NCBI GenBank assembly: GCA_023313575.1
Contig: JAJTTP010000023.1
Coordinates: 124,001 to 188,000, forward strand
Direction: 5' to 3'
From: Eutypella sp. D-1
Lineage: Eukaryota; Ascomycota; Sordariomycetes; Xylariales; Diatrypaceae
Length of the DNA stretch: 64,000 nt
The position numbers and the translations under genes are program-made. Shown piece by piece: positions 10,979-22,504 of the stretch. The stretch's first letter is position 1. Every line of letters begins with the position of its first letter. A model generated the notes under the pieces. That model saw only the letters and a program-made list of their open reading frames with translations, was not told the origin of the DNA and made no database searches.

Positions 10979-11520
10979 TCAATTGGACCATCTCTGATAC
11001 GATTATCTGGCCATGCGTGTTCATGCGTGTTCATGCGTATGTCGCGAGCCTCCCGCGGGCGTCGGAAACGGGATTGTAGATGATGTGGGTTGCCTCATAA
11101 TCCTTCACTGCCGCACAGAGGTACATAACATACATACATAACAACATACATGGCATCCTGAGCCCCAGCTGAGATCTCGGTGGGGGGCCCACGCGGGGGG
11201 GCTTTTGTACGTAACAAGATGTATTCGTACTTCGTAGGGGTCCCCGAGCGCCAAGCCCCATCAACTTTTGACAATTGTTATTGTATTATCCTAGCGAGTG
11301 CCACGTGTCGTGGTCTTGGAGGCGGCGGAGCCTGTGGTATTCCCGATACTCGAGTCTTATTGGTGCCAAATATTGAGACAATGCATGCTGGCGGGGACTC
11401 GATCGGCCGGCTTTTGAGGTATAGACGAAGCTTCTGAAAGATCTCATATATACTTCATGCGGATCACATCCTATCCGCTCCGCGGTACCAATTCTTTATG
11501 CCACCTATCACGCAGACATC
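10979..11520. other. Divergent intergenic region, no gene
   Basis: This 540-bp region separates the minus-strand zinc-finger gene from the plus-strand Gfd2-like gene, so it should contain both promoters. A catgcgtgtt direct repeat lies at about 11011-11036. TATA-like atatata occurs at 11446-11452, about 70 bases before the Gfd2-like ATG. Confidence 0.4.
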
Positions 11521-12294
11521 ATGACCGACACAGATTATCAACTTTGGGCCGCAGCAGCGGGCTTGGTTTTGAGCTTCATCGCTGCCACACACTATTTCAT
11601 AGCCCCTCGAAATACGCCGTCGCAGACCAATCCAACTTGGCAGCAGCTGTTCAATGAAAACGAGCAATTACTCGAATTTTGGGAAACCTGCAAAGACTAT
11701 TCTACGATTGTTATCACCATACAAGTCTATATACTGGAACAGGACGAGAGCAAGATTACCGAGATTGGCGTATCAGTTTCATCCTTGGAAGATGTCCTAA
11801 GCATACATTCGTTCAATTGGCCAGTTAAGGAGAACTTCGGGTCAGGCCATGACGGTGTCATGGAACCTACGCATATATTCTCTTTTGGCCCCACTAGGCC
11901 CGTCAGCGAAGACAGTATCAGCTCGCTCCTGAGTACGATATTTGGTCGTTGGACGGCGCCATATGAAAGGGCATGCATTGTAGTGCATGGAATGGGCCAT
12001 GTACTGGGGTTTTTGAATCGATATTGGAAATTGCCAGAAGATCTACCAGTTTTCGATACACGGAGACTGTCGCAGTTTCAACACCAGGGGGCTGATGGTC
12101 GTTTGGAAGATTGTCTGAGAGAGTTGCCTAGTGCTGAATTACACGATGTTCTACTTGGTAATGCTGGCAACGACTCCCGGTACATTATGCACCTATTCAG
12201 GCATCTTGCTCGGCACTCCCGGAAAGCAAGGCAGACGGCACGCGTGATAAGTAAGACTAAACCAAGAAATCATGTCTATAGCTTATCGCAATAG
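11521..12294 (+). CDS. Membrane-anchored Gfd2/YDR514C-like RNase H-fold protein, active site degenerate
   Basis: Single ORF of 257 aa. Residues about 8-27 form a hydrophobic segment (AAAAGLVLSFIAATHYFIA), suggesting a membrane anchor or signal anchor. The rest resembles the C-terminal DEDDh-type domain of Gfd2/YDR514C proteins: a beta strand followed by KITEIGVSV, then VVHGMGHVLGFL, then VFDTRRL, and finally GNAGNDSRYIMHLFRHLA, which matches the family's HNAGNDAxY motif. In active members the first strand carries D-x-E, the second motif carries an acidic residue after HG, and the last motif starts with His. Here these read T-x-Q, H/V and Gly, so only the last Asp is kept. A structural or sensing role rather than catalysis is inferred. 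The ORF ends 119 bp from the convergent HET gene. Family call rests on motif recall and is moderate. Confidence 0.6.
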   Translation: MTDTDYQLWAAAAGLVLSFIAATHYFIAPRNTPSQTNPTWQQLFNENEQLLEFWETCKDYSTIVITIQVYILEQDESKITEIGVSVSSLEDVLSIHSFNWPVKENFGSGHDGVMEPTHIFSFGPTRPVSEDSISSLLSTIFGRWTAPYERACIVVHGMGHVLGFLNRYWKLPEDLPVFDTRRLSQFQHQGADGRLEDCLRELPSAELHDVLLGNAGNDSRYIMHLFRHLARHSRKARQTARVISKTKPRNHVYSLSQ

Positions 12295-12413
12295 TAATAA
12301 AGCATAGACGCTTACAGTCGTCCGTAGCGACGTGCTCACGTAACGCCAAGTCAATCGTGTATTTATGATTCCATTAGCCCTTCTACGCTTCGAGCGAAGA
12401 GGAATATATTGCC

Positions 12414-14561
12414 TCAATATGGGGTGTCCTTGAACACCGCAGTAAAGAGCACCTGAGTGTGTCCCCTCATATCTTCGAAGCTTCTAGGGTCCTGAGACAC
12501 GGTAGGTGCTACTTCTCCATGTACATGTCCATACTCTTCCCTCACCTTGCAATGCGTCAAGTATATTGGATCTGGAAACTGGGAAGTATGCATCGCCCGT
12601 ACATCATCATAACCAAATAGGTCATTCCAGTGTTCCTTCTCTTGCATTTGCCGATGAGACTGCATCTGAGGGTCTAGAAAGGCTGTCTGGGACGAGCGCA
12701 GGTACTGGTTGTGCAGATCCCATGCAACAGATATGAGAACCGTATATGTCCCATTGGAAATAAGGGCATGAGAGACTGCTGAGCTTGCTCGGTTTTTAAG
12801 GGGCATAAGAGCAAAGCTTTGAGGAAAAGAGGATTCTTTAAACAAGCCAATTTCTTCCATCATCTCTCCCCAAGCTGGAAGTATTAGAATCCCAGTTGAG
12901 TCCGCCGTAAGTGTTTGCCCAATGGTCGGGCCCAGAACACCATGGGTTTGTGCTTCTCGGTTGTCACTTGGATCCTCGGTAATAATCTGCACATCCAAAT
13001 CGGTAGGCCCTCTGTCTACTACATACGCTTCATTTAGCAGAGTCAGGGATGCTGGAGAATGCGCCCTTTTGTAAGTCGTCTCTCCTATTTGTCGCAGCAT
13101 GATCCACACCTGTAACTGAGGCCCTTTGGGATCCTTGGCTTTGCCACTCTTGCTGAGTGAACCTTGTACCTGAAGTTGGTAGTAACACTTGAGGCCGACC
13201 AGATAGATTGTTTTATCATAAGTTCGTAAAGAGCTGAGTTTTAGAGGTTTTTCTGTGTGGCCTTTGGAATGTGGGAATGGGTCTAATATGTCTTTATACT
13301 TAACTAAAGAGCCCAAGTTGCGAAAGCAGAGAGGTGAAGGTGCAAAGGCCCCGGTCCAAACAGGGCCTCCAGGTAACTGCTCCCAAGCTAGGATGGTTTG
13401 ATCCTCTGTAACTCTCAGAATCTCTTGTTGGAGCCTGTCGAAGGCATTTGAGCCCCTCCCATATTCCACAGTTATGCGGACTTTAAATATCCCCGCTAAG
13501 CAGTACGCCATGTCGTCTGGCATAGTAGTCTCGCGTGAAGCCACCCAAGACATGCGCTGAGCAGCAGAGTAACTCCGGATAGTGGATGGGTCCTTCAATG
13601 CGCCGATATAGATACCGGTAATGTCGGATAAAAAGGTTGAAATGCTGTTTCGGTTACTGAGTCTATCCCAGTCTTGGTCGAAGAAGACCACGTCGGGGGG
13701 CGCCAAAAGTTCCTGCAGAGTCCAGCCGCGGGTGAACCAACGACTTTTAGCCATCAAGGAAAGAGTATGCTGGTCTATTCCAGCTCCCCTATTCGGGTTC
13801 TCTTGTCGTGAAGTAGACCCGTGACTGCTGGTTGTCATATGGGACTTAACATCGGCTAAGTAAGCATAGCATTCTTTAGAATCTCTGGAGAACAAGTTAG
13901 ATTCGAACTTAAGGGCTCAGATTCTTCAGACATACTGATAGAAATAAAACATGCTATTGATCGCGCTTTGCAATTCAACTTGATCAGCCTTGTTGATGCA
14001 GTTGGTGTCACACCAGAGGTATTTCAAGTTATTCTTTTGAGCTAGTCGACAAGCCGCCTCGATTTTCCTGAATCCGGCTTTGCGTTTGATGGCTGGGTCG
14101 GTGTTGTGGCCTGCCCACTCCTTAAAGGTAACCTCCTCAGTGCCCCAGGTATGGCTAAGGATAGCATATTCCCGCGGCTTTTGTGTGCCAATACACTCTC
14201 TGAACTTGAGAGTCTCAGTGTCGATCAGGCGTATGTAGCAGACGGCCATAGTGAATGACGAGGGGTCCGACGAAGCAACAGTAGGTGTAGATACAGGTCT
14301 TGCTCGACCCCTGAGTTCAGAGAGCCCGCCAAGAGCTTCAACGTCGGTGTCGTAATACTGTGCTGAAGCAGGAACGTGTTGATATCCTTGAATTCGTGGA
14401 ATTAAACAGGTCTTGAGATACTGGAAAATGTTCTTGAGTATATCCAGAGAAATGAAGTTCGTGATGAAGCGTTGATGGAGTTGATACTGTAGAATATATG
14501 TTATAACATCGTCCACCCAAAGGCGAGCTCTGCTATATATACTCGGAAACATGATGGGCAA
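12414..14561 (-). CDS. HET-domain (heterokaryon incompatibility) protein
   Basis: Predicted non-self recognition or cell-death effector. Two exons, 14561-13936 and 13884-12414, are joined by a 51-bp intron (donor gtatgt, branch-like ctaac, acceptor ctccag). The joined frame reads SMFYFYQDSKECYAYLADV, as expected inside a HET domain. The domain starts with YAILSHTWG, then FRKIEAACRLAQKNNLKYLWCDTNCINK, and continues with WFTRGWTLQELLAPPDVVFFD. The remaining 450 residues are unrecognised and may carry the variable recognition or effector part. The longest form is 698 aa from ATG 14561. An inner ATG at 14249 (MAVCYIRLIDTE) matches the usual HET start, which is near an RLI/LIDT motif, and may be the true start. 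D in DALCIN is replaced by DTNCIN here. Neighbours: convergent with the Gfd2-like gene, and next to a repeat field. Confidence 0.82.
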
Positions 14562-15640
14562 GTCATGAAAACCGGAGAGTCACGACTACAGATTGACGAG
14601 GTTGATGTTATGAGTGTTGGAAACTGTTGAGTCAGGAGGGAGAAAACAAGGTGAATAACTCTTGATGAGATATCAGATGAAATCAGAGTTCTTTGTGATA
14701 CCTCGCAAATAACTCGTCTGGTTGCCTCCATGATAGGTAGGACGGGATGTTTGGATGAACAAACATGATGGAGATCCTGAGTTGGTTGTCCACCGATGTA
14801 TTGCAACATGAATCGATGAATCAAGTTTTTGGAGTATCTAACCAACGTGTAGGTGGATGTTGGGGGCTTTTTCTTTGTTCTCAGGTAAGTTTGTTGCTTC
14901 TATGGCATCTATCCATGTCCTAAGATGATGTAACATTCTGAGCTCCTACAAACGGCAGGGAAGTTGGAATAGGGGTAACAGAGCCAGGATTAGGTTTGAG
15001 CAATAACGTGGCGATAAATCGGCCTGCTTGTACGACAGCTTTCAGCCTTCTTTGATCAGCCGGTCTAAAGCTTTAAGCGACTGAAAGTTACTACTGCGAC
15101 CGTTGAGAACATGATATAAACATTTTAACTAGACACCGGTGTTCTCACTGACACTGATGATGGTCATGCGCTAACTGCCATGGCAATTGTCTATGTGGTA
15201 GCCTTACTCATCTCACAACCGTTACATACCGGTCTATAGCTGTTACACAAATTTCGTGCCTATTGTATCACACTCACCAACCGATGGTTCATAGCTATCC
15301 GCTACTCACCGGCTGGGCTGATCAGTCATCTGATGAAATCTAGAATACTACAGTTCATCGATAATTCATCTTTAGGGGGGCGCTGAAGATGATGCCCGGT
15401 TTGCGTACCCCTGCCCGTTCGTTCTTTGTCCTCCGTCCATGGACAGGGGCCTACCAACATGTAACTGTAGGTTTACAGGTTTTCGGATAGTGTTACTTCA
15501 TGTTAGATCTCGCCGCTTCTCCGAGTGGGGTCAAGTTCAGGAGAAATATAGATATTGGCGTTATGGTGTATAGCGGAGCTTCAAGCTAACCAAACTGCTA
15601 TATCGTTTCCAACATGCGGGGGATAAAGCAGTGGGTTAAA
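14562..15640. other. Gene-free flank of the HET gene
   Basis: No coding motif seen. ORFs on the minus strand at 14501-14845 overlap the HET start region and are probably leader sequence. A block around 15121-15320 is rich in short ACCGGT/ACCGTT words. The region looks like decayed non-coding DNA. Confidence 0.4.
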
Positions 15641-15649
15641 GGTTATACC

Positions 15650-15990
15650 AGCAAGAGGCCAACGGTGTGTTATATCTGATGTTGGCAAGCTACGAACAGG
15701 GGCGTGCCCCTATCTACAGGTCGACCCGGGCTTACACAAAGGCGCCAAATGCTCTATACTGGGCTCCTCCCCCTATTCCATCCCCACATCTACTTTCAAA
15801 GCGCTCGGTATATAGTTATCTAACATGACGCGAAGAGGCCAACGATGATGCCAGCCTCCAGCACAGTCCACCATAGGCCTCTGTGTGTAATACCTAGTGT
15901 TGGCAAGCTACAAATATGACATAATAACCAGCACGCTAACAGGGGGTGCCCCTATCCACGGCTAGGCCCAGGTCCAGACAAAGAGCTACC
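15650..15990. repeat. Two diverged copies of a roughly 190-bp repeat
   Basis: Copy one starts near 15651 (gcaagaggccaacg) and contains gttggcaagctac and, after a gap, ggggcgtgcccctatc. Copy two starts near 15832 (gcgaagaggccaacg) and contains the same gttggcaagctac, then gggggtgcccctatcc. Order and spacing of shared blocks are kept while the bases between have drifted, so these look like an old duplication or two copies of a decayed mobile element. No coding capacity or terminal repeats were recognised. Confidence 0.65.
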
Positions 15991-16079
15991 AACTCAGGGG
16001 CAAACATAACTCTAACCTCCAACCACACTGCTGATCTTCCGCAAACTGCCACTCAGCCATCCTGACGTATCGCGGCCGG

Positions 16080-16725
16080 GCTATACTCTACTGTTTGGAG
16101 AGCAAATGATAGATCCTGTGGAAGCAGGGAACGTACGTTTGGTCTAGGCTGCAGCTAGTTTTCTTTGAACTACTATTTGCGGGGATATCATGGCTACGCC
16201 TCTATTTTCAGGGGCATACAGTAGTGCTGTAGGGAAAATGATAAATGCTGTGGAAGCAGGGAATGCACATTTTGTCTATCCTTAAGCCAGCTTTCTCCAA
16301 ACCCCCATTTCTCGTTCACACCGATAGATCGCATCGAGAGCGCTTAGACCAGGCTTCAGCCAGCTTCGCTCAAACTACCATTTTCCGGGACATCACTGCG
16401 CCTCCATTTTAGGGGCATGCCGTAGTATCGTAGGGTAAATGATAGATCTTGTGGCAGAAGTGGGAGATCCATGTTCTCCAAACCACCTTCTGGAACATCA
16501 TGACGCCTCTATTTCTCGTCCACGCAAGATATGTCATTAAGAACGCTTAGGCTTTAACTAGCTTTCCCCAAACCACCGTCCGGAGCATCATTACGCCTCC
16601 ATTTCCCACTGACGCAAGATACCACATCGAGAACGCTCACCAGACTTCAGCTAGCTTTCCCCAAACCCTAGAACACCACCACACCCCCATTTCCCGTTCA
16701 CGCAAGATAAATCACAGCACCAGAC
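16080..16725. repeat. Degenerate tandem-like repeat array, about six copies of 70-130 bp
   Basis: Related blocks start near 16151, 16284, 16357, 16470, 16558 and 16649. The shared words are agctagctttccccaaacc, catcattacgcctccattt, cacgcaagata and catcgagaacgctta, in the same order. A second motif, aaatgatagatcctgtgga or close variants, appears at about 16104, 16238 and 16438. Copies differ by many substitutions and small gaps. This could be an old minisatellite, a decayed transposon, or repeat DNA altered by repeat-induced point mutation. It has no coding frame. Confidence 0.7.
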
Positions 16726-16980
16726 GCCACGTGATTGAAAATAGACAGGTCTAGTCCAGCTCTTTGTCCTCTTAAATTCAGTTATCTACGGTATGTCTCA
16801 GGTAATGTAATTAATCATGAACCATGAACCATGAACTGGGCCCCAAACCCAACGTAACGCAGGTGAACCTTTTTCTCTAAGCCCGCCACGATGTCCACCC
16901 GTCATTGAAATCATCAGTCGCTCAAAGTCAGTCCCCCCGTCTCCTGGATCCGTCCCATCTCCCCTGACTCTCCACCCCCC

Positions 16981-18495
16981 TCATACGGCGTCCGGCAACC
17001 GCACGGCAATGTCCCCTGACTGGGTGATGTATCTTACCCACGGGAGGGACGGGTATTGTAGCTACGACGTGTCAGTTATATACGAAGAATGTGGACAGTC
17101 TTGGGGGCTACCTTTGGCTCGGTGATCTTCAGGTAGCGGACCTGGATACCGCTGGTGGTGAAATAGGGAATCTCGAACTTGACCTGAATAGGACGCTTGG
17201 CGCCCTTGGCAGCGAGGGCGCCGCCCATACTGCCGCCAAACCCACCGGTCATACCACCACCGTGCTCGTCGTCACCGCGGACGCTGGGGAGGCCGAGCTC
17301 GGCGCGCATGAGGAACTCCTTGCCACCACCAAACTGCTTGATCTTCCAGACGATGGCACTTTGTTCGGGGGCGTAGTGGACGGAGCCGATATTAGTGCGG
17401 AAGCGGGGGGAGTCTGCGTCGTCCGGGACCGGCACAATAATCTCGACGTTGTTGGCGGTGCTGCGACGTTTGAACTGGGCCTTGGCCTTGAGCATGTACT
17501 CAATGCGGGAGCCGGAGTGGCTCTCGACGAGGCACTCGACCCAGATTAAGGGTTTGACCTGGGTATTGAGGCGGTAGCTCATAAGCTCGAACTCGCCGTC
17601 CGGGGGGATGAAGGAGATGGTGCGGTCGTTTTCGAAGCGGGAGAGGCGGACACATTGGTGGAATTTCACGTCTTCCATCTCGATGGCCTTGCCGCGGGTG
17701 GTGCGCCCTGTAGTCTCGAACATGACCTTGTCGTTGAGGCCGAGGCGCAGCTCGGGCATGCCGGAGAGGTAGCACTTCATCTTGATAGCGCCGAGGATCT
17801 CGGAGCGGAGGACGTTGCCGTTGGCGGACACAAGCAAATTCAAGCTCTCGACGACGTCCAAGAAGACCTCGTTCTTCCTATAGCGGATGCCCTCGGAGCG
17901 CCAGGAGACGGCGTTGGTGACGGCGATGGGGGGGCGGGCCTGGACCTCGAGCTTGTGGGATTCCTGGGTGATGTACTCCTGTAGGATTTTGGACTCGGTG
18001 GTCTGGGGGTAGCCGAAGTCCATCATCTCGTCGAGCAGTTCGTAGATGATGACGAAGTTGTCGCGTATTGACTCTTCTTCGAGGGCCTTGAAGTATTCTG
18101 TGAAGACCTCGACGATCTTGTGGAGGAAGAGGAGGATCTCGGCGGCGTTGGTGTTGCGCTTGGTCAGGGCGAGGAGGTAGAGGTTGTTGTGGCGGATGTA
18201 GAGGTACTGTGTGTGTTAGAAGGCGGGAAACGACAGGAGAACGGAACGAGGGGGGGAACATGCGTTGATGCCTTCGTGGGAGAAACATGGCGGTACGGCC
18301 GAGGATTCTTCTTCGGCTTCACTGAGGAGGATAGGGAACTTCTCGACGGCGGACATGGGAATATCGCCCCTATAATTTCGGGCAAGCAGGGTCTACAATG
18401 TATCAGCTGTTACCTGCAACTTAAGATTCCGCGAATAGCTTCTCGAGGCCATATACCTTGCCCTTGAGGTCGAGGAAGAAGACGGCGGAAGCCAT
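16981..18495 (-). CDS. apm1: AP-1 clathrin adaptor complex subunit mu
   Basis: Medium subunit of the AP-1 complex, which sorts cargo between trans-Golgi and endosomes with clathrin. Four exons join in frame: 18495-18457, 18392-18264, 18206-17112 and 17061-16981, giving 447 aa, the family size. Exon 1 gives MASAVFFLDLKGK; exon 2 continues TLLARNYRGDIPMSAVEKF and ends SHEGIN; exon 3 begins YLYIRHNNLYLLALTKRN; exon 4 gives LQYPSLPWVRYITQSG and ends RLPDAV. The longin-like N-terminus and the C-terminal mu homology domain (PPIAVTNAVSWRSEGI onward) are complete, including FHQCVRLSRFEN and KPLIWVECLVESHS. Introns are 64, 57 and 50 bp. Intron 2 begins gcatgt, so it is a GC-AG intron. Calling only the longest ORF would lose both ends of the protein. 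Confidence 0.95.
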
Positions 18496-19767
18496 CGTGA
18501 CTTATGGTGGAGGCGGAGGAATAGGGGCGCGTTGGGGCTCAGCAGAAATGCCAATTGGCGCTCCGGCCAGACGACGTCGAATCAAGGGGATCTCGTCATA
18601 TATCATATAACCGGGGGTGCTGCTGCAAGAAATACGTTTGCTCAAGTGTCAAGTTCGGGGGTTGTTGAAGTTGTAAACACGCTGTCCAGGCTGTCGCAAT
18701 GCACGATGTTGGGTACGTAGTTGGTAACTTATTGATATTCCGATAAGTGATAATGATACTCCTGATACAGTACTAATATGCTAGTTACGTTTTATTGCTA
18801 TTACGGTGTATGGTGGTTGCAGCTTCCAGGTTCTCCTGTAGACCCTGGGCCCACGCTTATGTAAGTCACTCGGCCTGATTGGTACGCACGGGCCACTACT
18901 AAAAGGTTAATAAGACCGCGCTATCACGTGATCTTATCTTATCCGCGACCCTCTTATCGCATCCTGGCGGCACTATATCTTGACGCCGCAGATTTTCTCG
19001 TCTCTCTTCCTCTTCCTTCCTTTCTCCTACCAACGCGTCCATTAGACAGTGCAGACCATTATTTGTGCACAACCGGGGGCCGGCATTCTGTCGTAGTTCC
19101 CCTGACCGTGTTTTCGTTGATGTGCAAGCTGCGATTTCGAGGCGCGGAGAAGGATTCAATCTGGAATTTATGGTGCCATAAGAGCTGCCCGAGTATTATT
19201 TTTTTGCTACTGCCTGGGCGGCGTCAGAGGAACCGGACATTGTGATTCTGTGGTGCGTTGCGTGTATAGACGATCTCTGCAGTCATCTCTGCAGTCGACT
19301 TCGAGGTCGAGGTCGAGGCCGAGTCTAGGCCGTACAGATGCCGTGCCGGCCAGACCGGAGTTTGCTGTCTATCTGGTCTATCGTAGGTCGGCAAGTATAT
19401 CAACAATACGACACTGGCTTCAATACCTGCCCTGACCGCAATGCTGCACTGGATGTCTATTGCCTACCTGTAACGCTGCCACTATATCAATGCAGCTTAT
19501 GGATCGTGGGCTAGATTCATCCAGGTTTCGGTTTGACATGCATCCATGCCTATGCCTATGCCTATGCCTCGGGTGGCTGGATAATCCGGATATGTTATGT
19601 AATATTCCAGCGACTCTGGGGTGCGTCCTCTTAGTCTTGGCGGCTCGAGGGTGTTCAGTTTCAAGTCCTGAGTCTTCAGCGGCACCCGCAAACCCCACTG
19701 ACCGCTTTTACGTGACGGCCACTTTAATTACCTCGAGGGATGCATGTCAGAGGGAGACAGACCAAAA

Positions 19768-19782
19768 GGGGGGGGGGGGGGG
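19768..19782. repeat. Homopolymer run of 15 G
   Basis: A single uninterrupted G run. It is prone to sequencing and replication slippage, so its exact length is uncertain. Confidence 0.8.
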
Positions 19783-20760
19783 AGAAAGATAGTAACACCA
19801 ATTCCGTTCCCCGAATGCGTATTCCCGCGTGAATCTCGATACGATATAACTATTAACATCCCCCTCAAACCCCTCACTCAAATCCAGGCCCTGGCCTCTA
19901 TACAGTGATTTATAATGGCCCATCTAAGTATATAACTATAGACGCAAGTAGCATAGAACACAAGTTATAAGCGCTCCCCCCGTGTTGGGCTGCTACCCCT
20001 TTTAACTGGTTGAGCTGGCTCTTTCTAGCCCTAGCCGGAACCGAAGGCGGAAATGGCGTCCCTTTGCTAATTAGTATCTTGGTTTTGGTTTGGTTTGGTT
20101 TGCATGTGATCACGGTACCGGGACTTCTCTGGCTGTACTTGTACATACATACAAAGACAGACAGACACGTCAAAACCGCTGACACGTGCTGGGCAGTTGG
20201 GCTCTTGCTCCTCTGGGCTCAGGATGGAAGGGGACTCAACTCAACTCAGGGCCCAAGTTTGGGTGGTATCGCCAGCCAGTTCCACAAATATTCTTTTCTT
20301 TTCTCCCCCGACTGACGATCATTGCCCTTTGGTTTTTGGTTGGATGGCTCCGTCGCATTTTTCTGACATGTCGTCTTTGACGGGTAACGGTGCATCATCA
20401 TACAGCATAGCATACATTGATGGGCACAATGCAAACGAGAGCTAAAGACTACAGGAATCACATCATCACCTAGTTACCTCTAGGCTTTTACGCATCACAG
20501 CTTTCCTCAACAGATTCGGCTGGGGGAGTGACGGACCATATGGTAGGGCTCGGGTTCGGGTATACATTTCACAAGCCAATTATCTAGAAGATCTCTAGAT
20601 GGGCAGGATAGGACGACCCGACCCCACAAATCTAGGGATGGGATACCCGCGATGCCTCGGACCCTGCAGTAGCTGCGCACATGATCACTCAATTTACCTG
20701 ACAAACCACAGAGGAGCCCAGCCAGAGCGACCTAAAATGGTGTGTGTGGTGTGGAGCCGA

Positions 20761-20782
20761 GAAGAAGAAGAAGAAGAAGAAG
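20761..20782. repeat. (GAA)7 microsatellite
   Basis: Seven perfect GAA units plus one base in the gene-free stretch upstream of opi1/ccg-8. A purine-only strand of this type can form triplex DNA. Confidence 0.85.
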
Positions 20783-21284
20783 TCTAGCAGGGCCCGCGCT
20801 AGGGGGATGAGGTCACCACTGTTAGGCGCTTCGGGGGATAGGCTCGTGAATTGTATCAGCAGTGACCTAAACTAGGTAACCTACGTAACCCGTCCTTACT
20901 CTAGGTTAGTTACTCTACATACTATGTAACCCCCATAGTTAACCCGAGCCCGCCCCCGTCGCAGAGCACATGCAAATCCGATGACATACATGTATGTACC
21001 CCATGTATCAGTTGTATTGACATGTATGCCTGTCTGCCTGTACTTGTGTGTCTTGTTGTATATGCCTCCCTGGATCCCCGGGATTCGTTGCACACATCCT
21101 ATCAACTCCATCTGCATCTCGTAGCTAAAAGTAGGCCAAAGGATCATGATGCTGGAATGCTAGGATGATATGGCTCTAGTCCCTTCACTTGAAGTTGCTA
21201 AGCCCCGAGAATGATCAATAGCAAACATCTAGACACGCACCCTGCCACCCCTTCTGTTGCTTCTAGGGTCTCTCTGGGGTTTCT

Positions 21285-21318
21285 GGGGATGGGGATGGGA
21301 TGGGATGGGATGGGATGG
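21285..21318 (+). repeat. GGGAT tandem array with G-quadruplex potential
   Basis: Six successive runs of three or four G separated by AT, in a 34-base block on the plus strand. This satisfies the usual G3+N1-7 quadruplex rule several times over. It lies about 1.3 kb upstream of the opi1/ccg-8 ATG. Confidence 0.8.
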
Positions 21319-21775
21319 TCTGGACAGGGTTGGCCGGCATTGGATAGATAGATGACGACCCCGGGCCGGGTAGACCCCCGCGATCCGTGGAGCGTGGAGG
21401 AGTAAGATAGAAGCAACAAAATAACTAACATTGCCGTCCTTCTCTTCTCTTGCTTATCTTATTCTCTCTCCCCTCTTGATTCTTTAATCCTCCTTTCTTG
21501 CCCAGTTGGTTTGGAATCTCCCGGGCTATCTATCTCTTATGACCTCGGGCCCTTGAAGAAGTCTACCGGTACCTCTCTATACCCGCATCAAGTCTAGAAG
21601 TACATATACTTACAAACCGCAACACCTGCAGGGCTATAAGGTACACATTACATAACGCGGGATCCAATAAGGGAGCGGCATTCAATCAGCGGGCGAGGTT
21701 TCTATCACATGGCTGGGAAGACGCCCTAAAAGCAGCTAAGCAGCTAACCCTTGGAACGTTTAAAAAAAGAATACC

Positions 21776-21793
21776 AAAAAAAAAAAAAAAAAA
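21776..21793. repeat. Homopolymer run of 18 A
   Basis: A poly(dA:dT) tract about 820 bases upstream of the opi1/ccg-8 start. Such tracts exclude nucleosomes and are common in fungal promoters; this role is inferred here. Confidence 0.75.
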
Positions 21794-22254
21794 CATCGGC
21801 TCGGGTTCCTGAAGTTCCCTGACTGCCCGTGCCCGGTAAGCATACATGGTAAGCCTGGTACATATCTAGGTAGGCTTTAGCCAAGTTCTTTCCTCTTCCC
21901 CCCCACTGAAATAAACCCGTAAACCCACTCGGTTTCCCGCCTCTTCGTCACTTTTTACAGTTTATAGTTACTCTTTTTACTTACACCCACTGACTGCCTC
22001 ACCACCCACTGCCTCTCCCGGCGTTATCCCCATTTCTATTCTCAGTGTCTCTTAATAATTCACCGTGCCATGTGGTACGATATCCAGGCATTATTATTAT
22101 TATTTTCTAACTCTGACTTTTCTTTTTCAGTCACGGGATTTCCAGGTTCTCCAGGTTTATTATTGTGCGCCGGCAACATCCACAGTCCACGGTATACGGC
22201 CTAGTTAAGTAGCAGCAGAGTGGCAGGTTTAGTGTAGGTCGGATCCGGTCTTGT

Positions 22255-22282
22255 ATCGCATCGCATCGCATCGCATCGCATC
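22255..22282. repeat. (ATCGC)5 microsatellite
   Basis: Five perfect ATCGC units followed by ATC, about 330 bases upstream of the opi1/ccg-8 ATG, probably in the transcribed leader or core promoter. Confidence 0.85.
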
Positions 22283-22504
22283 ACTCGTTACTTTGCTTAC
22301 TTGCGATTACCATCCGAATAATATTGAGATTTGGGTTCTCAAATGCCCGCCAATTTCATACCCGAATTATCCTGCGATCTGTCGCCAGTTATCGCCAGTT
22401 AGTTAAAAGCAGCACAGTTTATATTCCAGGCTTTTTTAGTGGCAGATTCGAAATTCGCACTGTATTTTCCTTTTTTTTTTTAGCGGTAGACAGTTACCCG
22501 TAAG

